Shown here: in pieces, positions 18,481 through 26,861 of the stretch
Layout of the letters: each line of letters begins with the position of its first letter
Position numbering within the stretch: the first letter of the stretch is position 1
Program-made: the position numbers and the translations under genes
Notes under the pieces: generated by a model
The model's database searches: none
The model's input: the letters and a program-made list of their open reading frames with translations, nothing else
Told to the model about the DNA's origin: nothing
DNA from: Nitrospira sp. UBA2083
GTDB taxonomy: Bacteria > Nitrospirota > Nitrospiria > Nitrospirales > Nitrospiraceae
Assembly (NCBI GenBank): GCA_002331625.1
Contig: DCZN01000083.1
Span: 34,877 to 97,152, forward strand
Direction of reading: 5' to 3'
DNA: 62,276 bases

Positions 18481-19346
18481 TAGAGTCGCTCCGCCACCAA
18501 ATCTTCCAGCAGGTAGAAGATTCTCAACCCAATTGCGACAAGCATGACTGTGCCCATAGCCACTGTCAGGAAGCTGCTGGTGTTATCAGCGTGTCCTAAA
18601 CAAATCAATGATCTGGGAACATCAACCAGGTAGGTCATCGGATTCCAGCTTATTAAGACGTCGACGAAGGCATTTTGAATCGTCGAATGGACATAGATGA
18701 CCGGTGTCACGTACATTACTAATCCCAACACCTGAGTTACCATCGGCGTGAGGTCCCGAGCAATGGAACCGAGCACAGACAGGACGAGGCCAATGGAGGT
18801 CCCCAAGAGCACCATGGGCAACGCCAGCAACGGGTACACAAACAGCCACCACGTTGGCCTGACACCCGTTGCAACAAAAATGATCGTTATAGTAACCATG
18901 CTGATGAGAATTCCATAGAACAGGCCCGCCAAAGAACTGAGCGCTAAGGCTACCTTGGGAATCCTCGTACGCATGATCAAGTCGGCCTGTGCCTGCAAGC
19001 CTCCACTGACGGCTCCCATCGCACCAGGAAGACATCCCCATATGGTGCTTCCTACCATCACATACACCGTATAAGGAATTTCACCTTCACCCGGATGGAG
19101 AACGCCGATAAAGAAAAGAAATAGAAAACTGACTACCCCAAGCAACGGGCTCAGGAGTGCCCAAAAGTAGCCAAGAAGCTTCTGTCGAAACTGTGCAATA
19201 AAATCTCTCCAAAATAGTCGTGCGATGACATGCCTCGAGAGAATGATATCGGTCGCGGCCCTTTTGAGCCCCCAAATGATTCCACCTTGGGTTTCGTTAG
19301 GTTGATAGATCGTAACTGGCACCCCGTCACTGTCCATGTAACGCAT
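18480..19346 (-). CDS. wzm: Polysaccharide ABC exporter permease
   Basis: A 288-residue ABC-2 type membrane protein with about six helices. It starts with a cytoplasmic stretch containing LSRHVIARLFWRDFIAQFRQKLLGYFWALLSPL, the conserved amphipathic and first-helix region of Wzm/TagG proteins. With the Wzt partner immediately downstream it forms the inner-membrane exporter for undecaprenyl-linked polysaccharide. It is the first structural gene after the NusG-like antiterminator, 81 bases away. Confidence 0.92.
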   Translation of the reverse strand: MRYMDSDGVPVTIYQPNETQGGIIWGLKRAATDIILSRHVIARLFWRDFIAQFRQKLLGYFWALLSPLLGVVSFLFLFFIGVLHPGEGEIPYTVYVMVGSTIWGCLPGAMGAVSGGLQAQADLIMRTRIPKVALALSSLAGLFYGILISMVTITIIFVATGVRPTWWLFVYPLLALPMVLLGTSIGLVLSVLGSIARDLTPMVTQVLGLVMYVTPVIYVHSTIQNAFVDVLISWNPMTYLVDVPRSLICLGHADNTSSFLTVAMGTVMLVAIGLRIFYLLEDLVAERL

Positions 19347-19427
19347 ATGACAACAGAACCTCTTGAAAGCTAGAATCGTCTAGTTATACGACATAACGCG
19401 TTGCCCACACTCCGTGCTTTACACTTT

Positions 19428-19967
19428 TCACACCGGCATCACATCGTCCACATCGATTTCAACCGCCGCCGCTTGTTGGATCAAATGTACACCGATGACC
19501 AAACGGTGACGTTTCTCTTTCCGGAGCAGAATCCCTTGCACCCCCTGTAAGGGCCCACGCACCACTTCCACCTTCATCCCTTCATGAAGGTATGGGTGTG
19601 GATCATACGGAAGCACGCTCGTCATGAGGCGTCGTAAGGCATCGATTTCCTGCTCTGGGATTGGCTCAGGACGCTGCCCACTGCCGACGATCTCAACGAC
19701 ACCCGTCGTTTTTTGCACCGGCGCCTTCTCGTGCTGAGAAAACCGCACGAAACAATATCCTGAAAACAGCGGCACCTCGATTTCTTTCTTCCGATCCTTC
19801 CACTGACTAAGCCGCTTGACGGTTGGAAGCAAGGGCTCGATTCCTTGCTTATCCAATTGGTCTCGTACCACCTTCTCATGGCGTGACTTCGTGCGCAGAG
19901 CATACCAGTGGGGATGGCCTACCTGGGCTATCTGGACTCTCTCCTTCGTCTTGTCCGCTGTATTCAT
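19428..19967 (-). CDS. NusG/RfaH/UpxY-type transcription antiterminator
   Basis: A specialised NusG paralogue. The NGN domain is clear (HWYALRTKSRHEKVVRDQL, then PLFSGYCFVRF), and the C-terminal KOW domain follows (EGMKVEVVRGPLQGVQGILL). Length is 179 residues from ATG 19967; the open frame also allows GTG 20006. Members encoded at the head of capsule or LPS operons bind RNA polymerase and suppress termination so that long operons are completed. Its place directly upstream of the wzm-wzt cluster of about 19 kb fits that role. No clear ops-type recruitment element is visible in the 81-base gap to wzm. Confidence 0.88.
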   Translation of the reverse strand: MNTADKTKERVQIAQVGHPHWYALRTKSRHEKVVRDQLDKQGIEPLLPTVKRLSQWKDRKKEIEVPLFSGYCFVRFSQHEKAPVQKTTGVVEIVGSGQRPEPIPEQEIDALRRLMTSVLPYDPHPYLHEGMKVEVVRGPLQGVQGILLRKEKRHRLVIGVHLIQQAAAVEIDVDDVMPV

Positions 19968-20099
19968 GTGATGCTTCTGCTCGATCTCGACCACCTGTGT
20001 ACCCACACAGGCCAGATAAACCTGTTCATCAAGTAGCCCGGCAGATAGAGCTTCGCCCTTTCACTTACAGTGATTCGAAAACAGGTTGCCCGGCACCGC

Positions 20100-20687
20100 C
20101 TACACTGATGGAGCAAGCGCGATGATCTTGCTATCAGGAATCTGGTGATGCCCCAGTGTTATGCGATGCCCAGAAGCCTGTTCAAAATCGGCCAACAGCA
20201 CCGCGTCGAAGTCCCACTCGCTTAGCACGTCCAGTGGCCAGACTGGATAGGAGAGGAACGACTCACGTCGACCATCATCCACGAATCCCACCAGGGTCAT
20301 CTGCATTTCCCGGAGCGACAGATACGCCATCTCCGCCAATTCACCCGTTCCATAGATGACGACTCGTTTTGCACCGTTTTGGGTGGCGAGAAATAGAGCC
20401 TCTCTCAACCTCGCACGTATATCGCGGTAGTGCGATAGGGAATACTCGATATAGAGATAGGTCAGTCTGGATTTTTCTGCAAACCCCTGCGGAGTGAGTA
20501 AATACCGAACACGATGGGAGGGAATCGTGGTGATCTTGATGTAGCCTTTCCTGGCCAATCGTTTCAGATACAGATTCGTCAGGCCGAGAGCCACTCCTAG
20601 TTTTGTCGCAAGCGAGCGTTGCGTCACCATCCCGTCCCGCTCCAGTTCCGTGAGCAAGACAAGATCTCGTTGGCCCTGAAGATTCAT
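20100..20687 (-). CDS. Winged-helix regulator fused to a Rossmann nucleotide-binding domain
   Basis: A 195-residue protein. Residues 1 to about 80 form a MarR-like winged helix (VLLTELERDGMVTQRSLATKLG, LTNLYLKRLARKGYIKI). Residues from about 105 carry a Rossmann motif, VVIYGTGELAEMAYLSL, then LVGFVDDGRRESFLSYPV, resembling the N-terminal nucleotide or UDP-sugar-binding domain of PglD-type sugar acyltransferases. It lies 93 or 132 bases upstream of the NusG-like gene on the same strand, so the two may form a control unit at the head of the polysaccharide operon. A ligand-sensing repressor is a reasonable guess. DNA targets and ligand are not known. Confidence 0.8.
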   Translation of the reverse strand: MNLQGQRDLVLLTELERDGMVTQRSLATKLGVALGLTNLYLKRLARKGYIKITTIPSHRVRYLLTPQGFAEKSRLTYLYIEYSLSHYRDIRARLREALFLATQNGAKRVVIYGTGELAEMAYLSLREMQMTLVGFVDDGRRESFLSYPVWPLDVLSEWDFDAVLLADFEQASGHRITLGHHQIPDSKIIALAPSV

Positions 20688-20719
20688 AGAGTTATACGCT
20701 CGCCACGTGCGCGTTCAGG

Positions 20720-20748
20720 ATATGAACATAGAAGCATACCGGAGTCAA
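20720..20748 (-). promoter_or_regulatory. Possible promoter of the regulator and polysaccharide operon
   Basis: On the minus strand TTGACT (20748-20743) is separated by 17 bases from TCATAT (20725-20720). The -35 box is good and the -10 box weak. The start codon of the winged-helix gene is about 33 bases further on, with no clear Shine-Dalgarno. A weak -10 is compatible with regulated transcription. Confidence 0.35.
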
Positions 20749-20793
20749 GGGCCATACGGGCCAATTGCGCATTCCTTCCACCGGAGCAGCTGC

Positions 20794-21810
20794 TTACACA
20801 TGAAGAACGGCGAGCGATGAAGAAGATGAGTTGACCACTCGGCTGATGACGGTCGTCACATTCTCAACGGTGAACCGATCAAGGCAATCCCAAAATGAAC
20901 AGGCTTCGCCGATACATTTGTCGCACGTCGGGACATCAGGGCGCAGCAAGACACCGTACCCAAGTGGTCTCCACCGCACCGGCAAATTGTTTCGTCGGGG
21001 GTCAAACAAGGCGACCGTCGGGATAGTCAGGGCGGCTGCCACATGAGCGGGACCTGTCGCTCCTGAGACGACAACATGGGCATTGGCGATCACGGACATC
21101 AGCTCTCGAAGCGACAGTTTCCCCATCAAATCGGCACTTCCCGAATGGAGCGACCTCGGTAGCACTTGTTGGAACTCCATTCGTTCCTGCTCGCTCCCTG
21201 TCAACACCACGCCATATCCTCGGTCTATCAATATTGAGACTAAGTCACGGTAATGCTCCAGCCGCCACCGGCGCGCGGAAAAGCCACCAGGGTGAACCAC
21301 GACCCTAGGACGTGGTAACGCTACCCAGCGAGAGGCCCCTGCCTCCTGTTCATTGGGAGTAAGAGTCAGTGTGGGTGGGCTCACAGGTTTTGGGCGAACC
21401 CCCAGCCCACGTAACATCGCAACGTTGTACTCCGATTCATGTTTTGAAAACTCACTGCGATGTTCATAGATTGGGCGATTGGCCAACAGGCTATACCACC
21501 GGTAGCCGGTCGCAACTCGAATCGGCACACCGGCCACCCATGCGGCCCACATCAGACGGCGAAACGGCTTGAGAAAAATTGCCGCCTCCACTCCTTGTGA
21601 AAAGACGCGACGGAGGTCCTGCATTGGGTCGGTGAAGCGAACAGTTCGCACATAATCGACGTCTGGATGGCGCTCGAGCAGAGACGCGACTGTCGGACTC
21701 GTAAGAAACCCGATTCTGACTCCCGGCACAAGCTGTCTGAGTTGCGTCGCCACGGGAAGAGAGAGCAGAACGTCACCGATACCATCCGGACGAACGATCA
21801 GGACATTCAT
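20794..21810 (-). CDS. Glycosyltransferase family 9 (heptosyltransferase-like)
   Basis: A GT9 protein of 338 residues from ATG 21810. The N-terminus MNVLIVRPDGIGDVLLSLP is typical of ADP-heptose:LPS heptosyltransferases. RVVVHPGGFSARRW and VVSGATGPAHVAAALTIPTVALF form the donor site. A cysteine cluster near the C-terminus (PTCDKCIGEACSFWDC) is common in GT9 relatives. I chose ATG 21810 because it overlaps the upstream GT9 stop as ATGA. The frame runs further upstream but lacks family similarity. It probably adds heptose or a related sugar to the LPS core. Confidence 0.85.
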   Translation of the reverse strand: MNVLIVRPDGIGDVLLSLPVATQLRQLVPGVRIGFLTSPTVASLLERHPDVDYVRTVRFTDPMQDLRRVFSQGVEAAIFLKPFRRLMWAAWVAGVPIRVATGYRWYSLLANRPIYEHRSEFSKHESEYNVAMLRGLGVRPKPVSPPTLTLTPNEQEAGASRWVALPRPRVVVHPGGFSARRWRLEHYRDLVSILIDRGYGVVLTGSEQERMEFQQVLPRSLHSGSADLMGKLSLRELMSVIANAHVVVSGATGPAHVAAALTIPTVALFDPRRNNLPVRWRPLGYGVLLRPDVPTCDKCIGEACSFWDCLDRFTVENVTTVISRVVNSSSSSLAVLHV

Positions 21811-22910
21811 CGACATGACACGTGAGCCTCCACGAGTGGCCGTATCACACCACCCACGTGGGCCGGCGTGATGAGCTGAAGACACTCTAGGTGGGGTTCG
21901 TGTCGGCAGATACGGCTGAAGCAAGGGCTGCAGGGAATCCGGGCCGACAACACCTGATGACCGTCCCCATACGGCCCAGTCCTGGCGGCACTCGTTGGCC
22001 CAAACAGAGCGATCACTGGGATCCTCAGTGCCGCCGCGATATGCATCGGGCCAGAGTCATTCGTGATCATGGCGGTCGCCGTTGAAAGCAGGGCCGGCAA
22101 ACACTTCAATGGGATCTCACCGCACAAATCAATGAAAGAATGTTTCGTCAGTGTCCTCAAACTCTCTCCCAGTTGTCGATCGTCAGCACTTCCGATGAGA
22201 GCAACCTGGGCAAACCGTGATTCATACAGTTGATCCACGACTGCGGCGAAAGACGTCAAGGGCCAGCGTTTGGTAGGCCACCGCGCTCCCACATTCATCG
22301 CAATCCAAGGTCTGTCCAGTAGGAGGCCCTGACGCTGACAAACCCCTCGCACCTGCGCCATATCCTCTTCCGGAAACCTGAACTCAAATTGGGGCTTCTT
22401 CGGCAGAGATACCCCTACAACCGTCAGGACCGAAAGATATCGGTTAACCGCATGCATGTCGGGAGTAGGAACCGTCACACGATGCGTGTAGAACACCGGA
22501 CTTCCCTCTCGTCCATTCGCAAATCCAATTCGAATCGGAGCACCACTCAATCGAGCCAACAGACCGCTCCGAAATAACCCCTGCACATCGATGGCAAGAT
22601 CAAACCGTTCTGCTCTCAGCTCGAAACCAGCCGCTATCCAACCTCTCACGGTTGGGGCAACCGGCCACACCCTGTCGACTCCGCCGACCCGTTCGACCAA
22701 CTCAGCCCACTGACGTTTGACCACCCATGTGATGTGAACGTCTGGACGATGCTGCTTGATCGCCGATACCACCGGAAGGGTATGAACAATATCCCCAAGA
22801 GAACTCGGCTTGATCAGAAGAATGCGTGCAGCATGAGACCAGCAGACAGGAGATGATGCGAAATCACTCAGAGAGGACACCGCACCTCCTTCCGGCGAAC
22901 CACGCCGCAT
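21807..22910 (-). CDS. Glycosyltransferase family 9 (heptosyltransferase I-like)
   Basis: A 367-residue GT9 enzyme resembling WaaC: ILLIKPSSLGDIVHTLPVVSAI near the N-terminus, FDLAIDVQGLFRSGLLARLSG, and MITNDSGPMHIAAALRIPVIALFGPT at the donor site. It likely transfers L-glycero-D-manno-heptose to Kdo or inner core. The ATG listed is followed ten codons later by a GTG preceded by GGAGG at good spacing (22880), so the real start may be 22880. It is coupled to the next GT9 gene by an ATGA overlap. Confidence 0.85.
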   Translation of the reverse strand: MRRGSPEGGAVSSLSDFASSPVCWSHAARILLIKPSSLGDIVHTLPVVSAIKQHRPDVHITWVVKRQWAELVERVGGVDRVWPVAPTVRGWIAAGFELRAERFDLAIDVQGLFRSGLLARLSGAPIRIGFANGREGSPVFYTHRVTVPTPDMHAVNRYLSVLTVVGVSLPKKPQFEFRFPEEDMAQVRGVCQRQGLLLDRPWIAMNVGARWPTKRWPLTSFAAVVDQLYESRFAQVALIGSADDRQLGESLRTLTKHSFIDLCGEIPLKCLPALLSTATAMITNDSGPMHIAAALRIPVIALFGPTSAARTGPYGDGHQVLSARIPCSPCFSRICRHEPHLECLQLITPAHVGGVIRPLVEAHVSCR

Positions 22911-22946
22911 AGAGGCTGAGGGACTGCATATGTGCTCATGCCAATC

Positions 22947-23936
22947 TTAGGGAACGGCCTGCAAGTGGGGCGCATAGAGGTTATCGAGAATCGCCTTACC
23001 GTTTGCGGCATCCATCGTTTCACGTTTCTCTTTGAGCGATCGACGCAGGCGTTGCCAGGCACGCACATACGGCACTGGGGACAGATGGTGCTGCAGCGTG
23101 TTGTGCTGTCGTACGATTCTCGAAATCCACTCGCAGTTACCCGGGATCATGGCGGCGAACTGATCTGCTATCAACGGCTCTGTTCGAGCGAAAAACATCG
23201 TGATATTACCACCGTCCTGGGAAATGAGATGCCGGGCTTCATACAATCCATGTTTTCTGGCCAGCCGTCGCAAGGACACCACGTTAAAGTTATACAGATG
23301 CGCTTCATGGAACGTGCTATGAGGCGCCTGGCAGGTCGCCTCTACATTCGGAACTTCCACCACCAGGGTGCCGTCAGGCTTCAGCCAGGATCGGAGTAAC
23401 GCGAGGATGAAGCCCGGATCTTCCGTGTGTTCGAGCACATGCCAGATCGTCACCACATCGAACGATTCGAGCGGAAACGTCGCGTCTTGCACGAATCCCA
23501 CCTGAACCGTGAGTCCATATTCACGGATCGAATAGTCGGCGTACCCTTTGTTGGGCTCAACCCCGCTCACACGATGTCCGAACGATTGAAGCAGATACGC
23601 GAACTCTCCTCCCCCGGTCCCGACGTCGAGTACGGTCTTGCGATTCAATAGCAGTTGTTCGACCTTTTCGAATCGTGACAATGCGACATGGCCTGCCCGC
23701 AGGACATGCTTGGGCTTCGGATTATAGCTGTGTTTATAGGAGAGCCGATATTCCTCCTCGTAAAACTGCCTAGCATCATGCGGTCGCGGATCGGACCACA
23801 CCAACCCACAGGCTCGACAAATGACGGTCCGTAACGGTCTCCCGCTTCGACTCTTGTTCGAAAGTATCGAAACCTCAGTGCCTTCGCACAAGTTACATGG
23901 AATAGAGCACGTGGTCACTGGCTGGTTCGCCGCCAT
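22947..23936 (-). CDS. Methyltransferase with N-terminal zinc-ribbon-like segment
   Basis: A 329-residue protein. Residues 10-45 hold CSIPCNLC and ICRACGLVW, a four-cysteine ribbon often seen in front of Methyltransf_23 domains. Motif I is VLDVGTGGGEFAYLLQSFG, followed by VSGVEPNKGYADY and VVTIWHVLEHTEDPG. A C-terminal extension of about 90 residues ends in a charged helix. Its place beside GT9 genes suggests action on core or O-chain sugars. The 121-base gap upstream (23937-24057) holds no feature that I can support. Confidence 0.82.
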   Translation of the reverse strand: MAANQPVTTCSIPCNLCEGTEVSILSNKSRSGRPLRTVICRACGLVWSDPRPHDARQFYEEEYRLSYKHSYNPKPKHVLRAGHVALSRFEKVEQLLLNRKTVLDVGTGGGEFAYLLQSFGHRVSGVEPNKGYADYSIREYGLTVQVGFVQDATFPLESFDVVTIWHVLEHTEDPGFILALLRSWLKPDGTLVVEVPNVEATCQAPHSTFHEAHLYNFNVVSLRRLARKHGLYEARHLISQDGGNITMFFARTEPLIADQFAAMIPGNCEWISRIVRQHNTLQHHLSPVPYVRAWQRLRRSLKEKRETMDAANGKAILDNLYAPHLQAVP

Positions 23937-24057
23937 GGTCCTCTTTGTCTACATCACAGTACCAATCGACTTGCGCATGGCCTATCACACACTTACGTGG
24001 ACTATCCTGACAACTCAAGGCGATGACTGGCCACAGCCTTTCCATTTCCATCCCGGC

Positions 24058-25815
24058 TTAGGGGTGCAACACCTTCCGCTCGCGGAACGGGACAGACAAC
24101 CTGCCCACGTCGGCTATCATCCAGTGCACGGCGTCCGCCAACGAGGAGGCGATCCAATCCGGAGCGGCCTCCGACTCTTTTAGGCGTTCTGCCTCCTGCA
24201 TGGAAACCACGCCCGTCGTCACCAAGACACTGCGCGTTCCAACTCGTTTCGCCAATTCAATATCCCGCACGTGATCGCCGACCACATACGATCGGCCAAG
24301 ATCCACACCCCATTCACGTACCGCCTGATCGATCATTCCGCGGTTGGGCTTTCGACACCCGCATCCGTCATCCGGATGATGAGGGCAAAAATAGATCGCG
24401 TCAAGTGTCGCACCGGCGGCATGGAGCAGTCGGAGGAGTTTTGCGTGAATGGCTTCAAGATCGTCGTGTGACAGGATTCCCCGTGCAACTCCCGATTGAT
24501 TGGTGACGACGATCAATCGAGCGCCAGCCTGTTTCAGACCCGCGAGCACTTCCGCCACACCCGGAAATAGTTCAAACTGATCGGGAGATCTAATATAGCC
24601 AGGGTCAGGATTGAGCGTTCCGTCTCGATCAAGAAAGATAGTCCAACCAACCAATGGTGTGGGAGCGTTAGAATGTGTACGGGTTGAGGCCCGTTCTTGT
24701 GCCGGTTTCTCACTTTCCCACCTGTCGACTTTCACGACTTGGACCGCAGCATTATACACCAGATCAACAGAGACGCGGGTCATACACCGATGGTCGATCG
24801 GGCATTCACGTAAGAGACAAGGCGCGCAATCCACACCCTCCCGCACAACCGAGTGTTCCTGTCCATAGGGAGCGGTGGTGTGTGAATCCGTTGGGCCAAA
24901 CACTGCAACCACCGGCACTCCGAACGCCGCAGCGATATGCATCGGTCCGGTATCGTTGGTGATCAGCAGACGACAACGTTTCACCACTGCCATGAGTTCC
25001 CGAATGGTCGTGGCGCCGGACAAGACAACGGATCGCCGCCCGAGCTGAGCGGCAATCTCCTTCCCCAACGATTCCTCCCCCTTGGCCCCAAGAATGGCTA
25101 CGACGACTGTTGCGCCCTCGGTCTGTTCTAAGCGCTGAACAAGCCGCTGCGCGACCTCGGCAAACCGGTCAGGCAACCAACGCTTGGCGCTGCCGTAGGT
25201 CGATCCGGGGTTGATTCCTATTATGAGATCCGACGAGTCGAGACCGGCTGAGGCAAGCCGCCTGTCGGCCATTCGGTCCTCGTCCGGTGAAACAAGCAGG
25301 CTGGGAGGAATCGCCTCACCCGCCAGCCCCAACGGTCTCAACAAGTTCCAATAGTATTCGACTTGATGCACCGGCACAGGGCCGTTGGGAACCGCGACTG
25401 GTTCGGTCAGGAAAAAGACTCTTCCATCGGTGGCATACCCGTATCGTCGTGGAATCCCTGCCAGCCAGGCGAGAAAAGCCGCTTCAAACGCATTCTGAAA
25501 CAGGACCGCTACATCAAAGCGGTGGCGTCTCAACAGACCGGCAAGTGACCACTTTCCTGAAAGTCCGGCATGACCACCCTTGTCATCGTACACGAGCACA
25601 CCATTGAGTCCAGGATAGCCCGTGAAGAGCTCCGCAATCGTGGGTTTGGCGAGCATGATCAATTCTGACTCGGGGAACAACCTCCGTAACCCTCGAACCG
25701 CGGGCTCGCACATCACGGCATCGCCGATCCAATTCGGCGCCCGTACCAGAATCTTGCGAGGACGATCCTTCGGCACGTACTCCCCACTATGGTCTCTGAT
25801 CACATGACTGCCCAT
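24058..25815 (-). CDS. waaF-gmhB: Fused heptosyltransferase II (WaaF) and HAD heptose-bisphosphate phosphatase (GmhB-like)
   Basis: A 585-residue two-domain protein. Residues about 20-360 are a GT9 enzyme of the WaaF type: ILVRAPNWIGDAVMCEPA, GINPGSTYGSAKRW and LITNDTGPMHIAAAFGVPVVAVFGPT. After a short linker, residues about 392-570 are a HAD-IIIA phosphatase: FLDRDGTLN with Asp396 and Asp398, TNQSGVARG, the zinc-type loop CPHHPDDGCGC, and VGDHVRDIELA. The second half matches D-glycero-beta-D-manno-heptose-1,7-bisphosphate 7-phosphatase, a step in ADP-heptose synthesis. One chain therefore makes heptose donor precursor and uses the donor. The start overlaps lpxK by 29 bases. Confidence 0.92.
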   Translation of the reverse strand: MGSHVIRDHSGEYVPKDRPRKILVRAPNWIGDAVMCEPAVRGLRRLFPESELIMLAKPTIAELFTGYPGLNGVLVYDDKGGHAGLSGKWSLAGLLRRHRFDVAVLFQNAFEAAFLAWLAGIPRRYGYATDGRVFFLTEPVAVPNGPVPVHQVEYYWNLLRPLGLAGEAIPPSLLVSPDEDRMADRRLASAGLDSSDLIIGINPGSTYGSAKRWLPDRFAEVAQRLVQRLEQTEGATVVVAILGAKGEESLGKEIAAQLGRRSVVLSGATTIRELMAVVKRCRLLITNDTGPMHIAAAFGVPVVAVFGPTDSHTTAPYGQEHSVVREGVDCAPCLLRECPIDHRCMTRVSVDLVYNAAVQVVKVDRWESEKPAQERASTRTHSNAPTPLVGWTIFLDRDGTLNPDPGYIRSPDQFELFPGVAEVLAGLKQAGARLIVVTNQSGVARGILSHDDLEAIHAKLLRLLHAAGATLDAIYFCPHHPDDGCGCRKPNRGMIDQAVREWGVDLGRSYVVGDHVRDIELAKRVGTRSVLVTTGVVSMQEAERLKESEAAPDWIASSLADAVHWMIADVGRLSVPFRERKVLHP

Positions 25816-26860
25816 CGATCAACCTGTGCAGTCGGTCTTCTCCACGAACAACTGTCGTTCCAAGACGAAGCATCCACCAAGGCTCGCTGGGCCGGAGCAA
25901 GGGGAACAGTTTCCCGCCATCTTTCTCAGTCGTCAGCACTATCTCGCCTCCATGGGCCTGCACATCTGCCTGAATCTTTTTGATTTCATCGTCACGGTAG
26001 CAATGATGATCTTCAAATACTGTCTCTCCAAGGATTTCCATCCCGATAGATTCTGCCGACTGACGGAACGACCGGCTATTCCCGATCCCGCTGACTAGCC
26101 ATGCCCGCTTCGTACGACCCCATCCTATCGGTTGCTGCTCCTTTGAAACGATTGCCAGCAAGGATTCCGGTCGAAACACCACTTCAATCGCATCTTCGGG
26201 CGGGAATCCAACCGCGCGCAATCGGCTCTGGATCGCGTCCACGTCCTGACGCGAATCGGCTCGGGTAATCATCACCGCACTTGCTCGACCCAGCTCCCAT
26301 AACGGCTCTCGCAGCCTTCCCGCAGGAAGCAATGCGTCAAGCCCCGCAGCATCGGTGGCATCCAACAACACAAGATCGACATCGCGATGAAGCGCCCGAT
26401 GCTGAAAGCCATCATCGAGTACGATGCAATCGACAGAATACTGTTTCAACACCCACCGACCAAGTGCCGTTCGATCGGCGCCCACAGCCACAATGGCCTG
26501 CGGACACCGTTGAGCGATGAGAAACGGCTCATCTCCAGCCTCGGACGGACTCGCGAGTATGCTCGTTCCATCAGACACCAATAGATGGGGCGCCTGACTT
26601 GCCCGCTTGTAGCCCCGGCTCAAGATCGCGACCCTCTGCCCTTTGGCCAACAGCCGCTGTGTCAGGAAAATAACGACGGGAGTCTTTCCTGTCCCTCCCA
26701 CCGTCAGATTGCCCACGCACGCGACCCGGCAAGGCAACCGCGTGATGGTGAACCAACCTTGCCTGTAGCACCAGAGCCGAAATCTGATGATGAGGCCATA
26801 CAACCCAGCAACCCAGCGAAGCCCTGTACGGACCGGTTGTCCAGGATGCATGACCATCAT
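25787..26860 (-). CDS. lpxK: Tetraacyldisaccharide 4'-kinase
   Basis: Lipid A kinase that phosphorylates the 4' position of the disaccharide at the inner membrane. The sequence has an N-terminal membrane-associated helix ([19 protein letters not shown]), then the P-loop [18 protein letters not shown], and [27 protein letters not shown], the LpxK hallmark DDGFQH. I chose ATG 26860, one base after the waaA stop, giving about 357 residues. The open frame runs 28 codons further upstream without similarity. Met30 (26857) is equally possible. Confidence 0.93.
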   Translation of the reverse strand: MMVMHPGQPVRTGLRWVAGLYGLIIRFRLWCYRQGWFTITRLPCRVACVGNLTVGGTGKTPVVIFLTQRLLAKGQRVAILSRGYKRASQAPHLLVSDGTSILASPSEAGDEPFLIAQRCPQAIVAVGADRTALGRWVLKQYSVDCIVLDDGFQHRALHRDVDLVLLDATDAAGLDALLPAGRLREPLWELGRASAVMITRADSRQDVDAIQSRLRAVGFPPEDAIEVVFRPESLLAIVSKEQQPIGWGRTKRAWLVSGIGNSRSFRQSAESIGMEILGETVFEDHHCYRDDEIKKIQADVQAHGGEIVLTTEKDGGKLFPLLRPSEPWWMLRLGTTVVRGEDRLHRLIDGQSCDQRP

Positions 26861-26861
26861 A

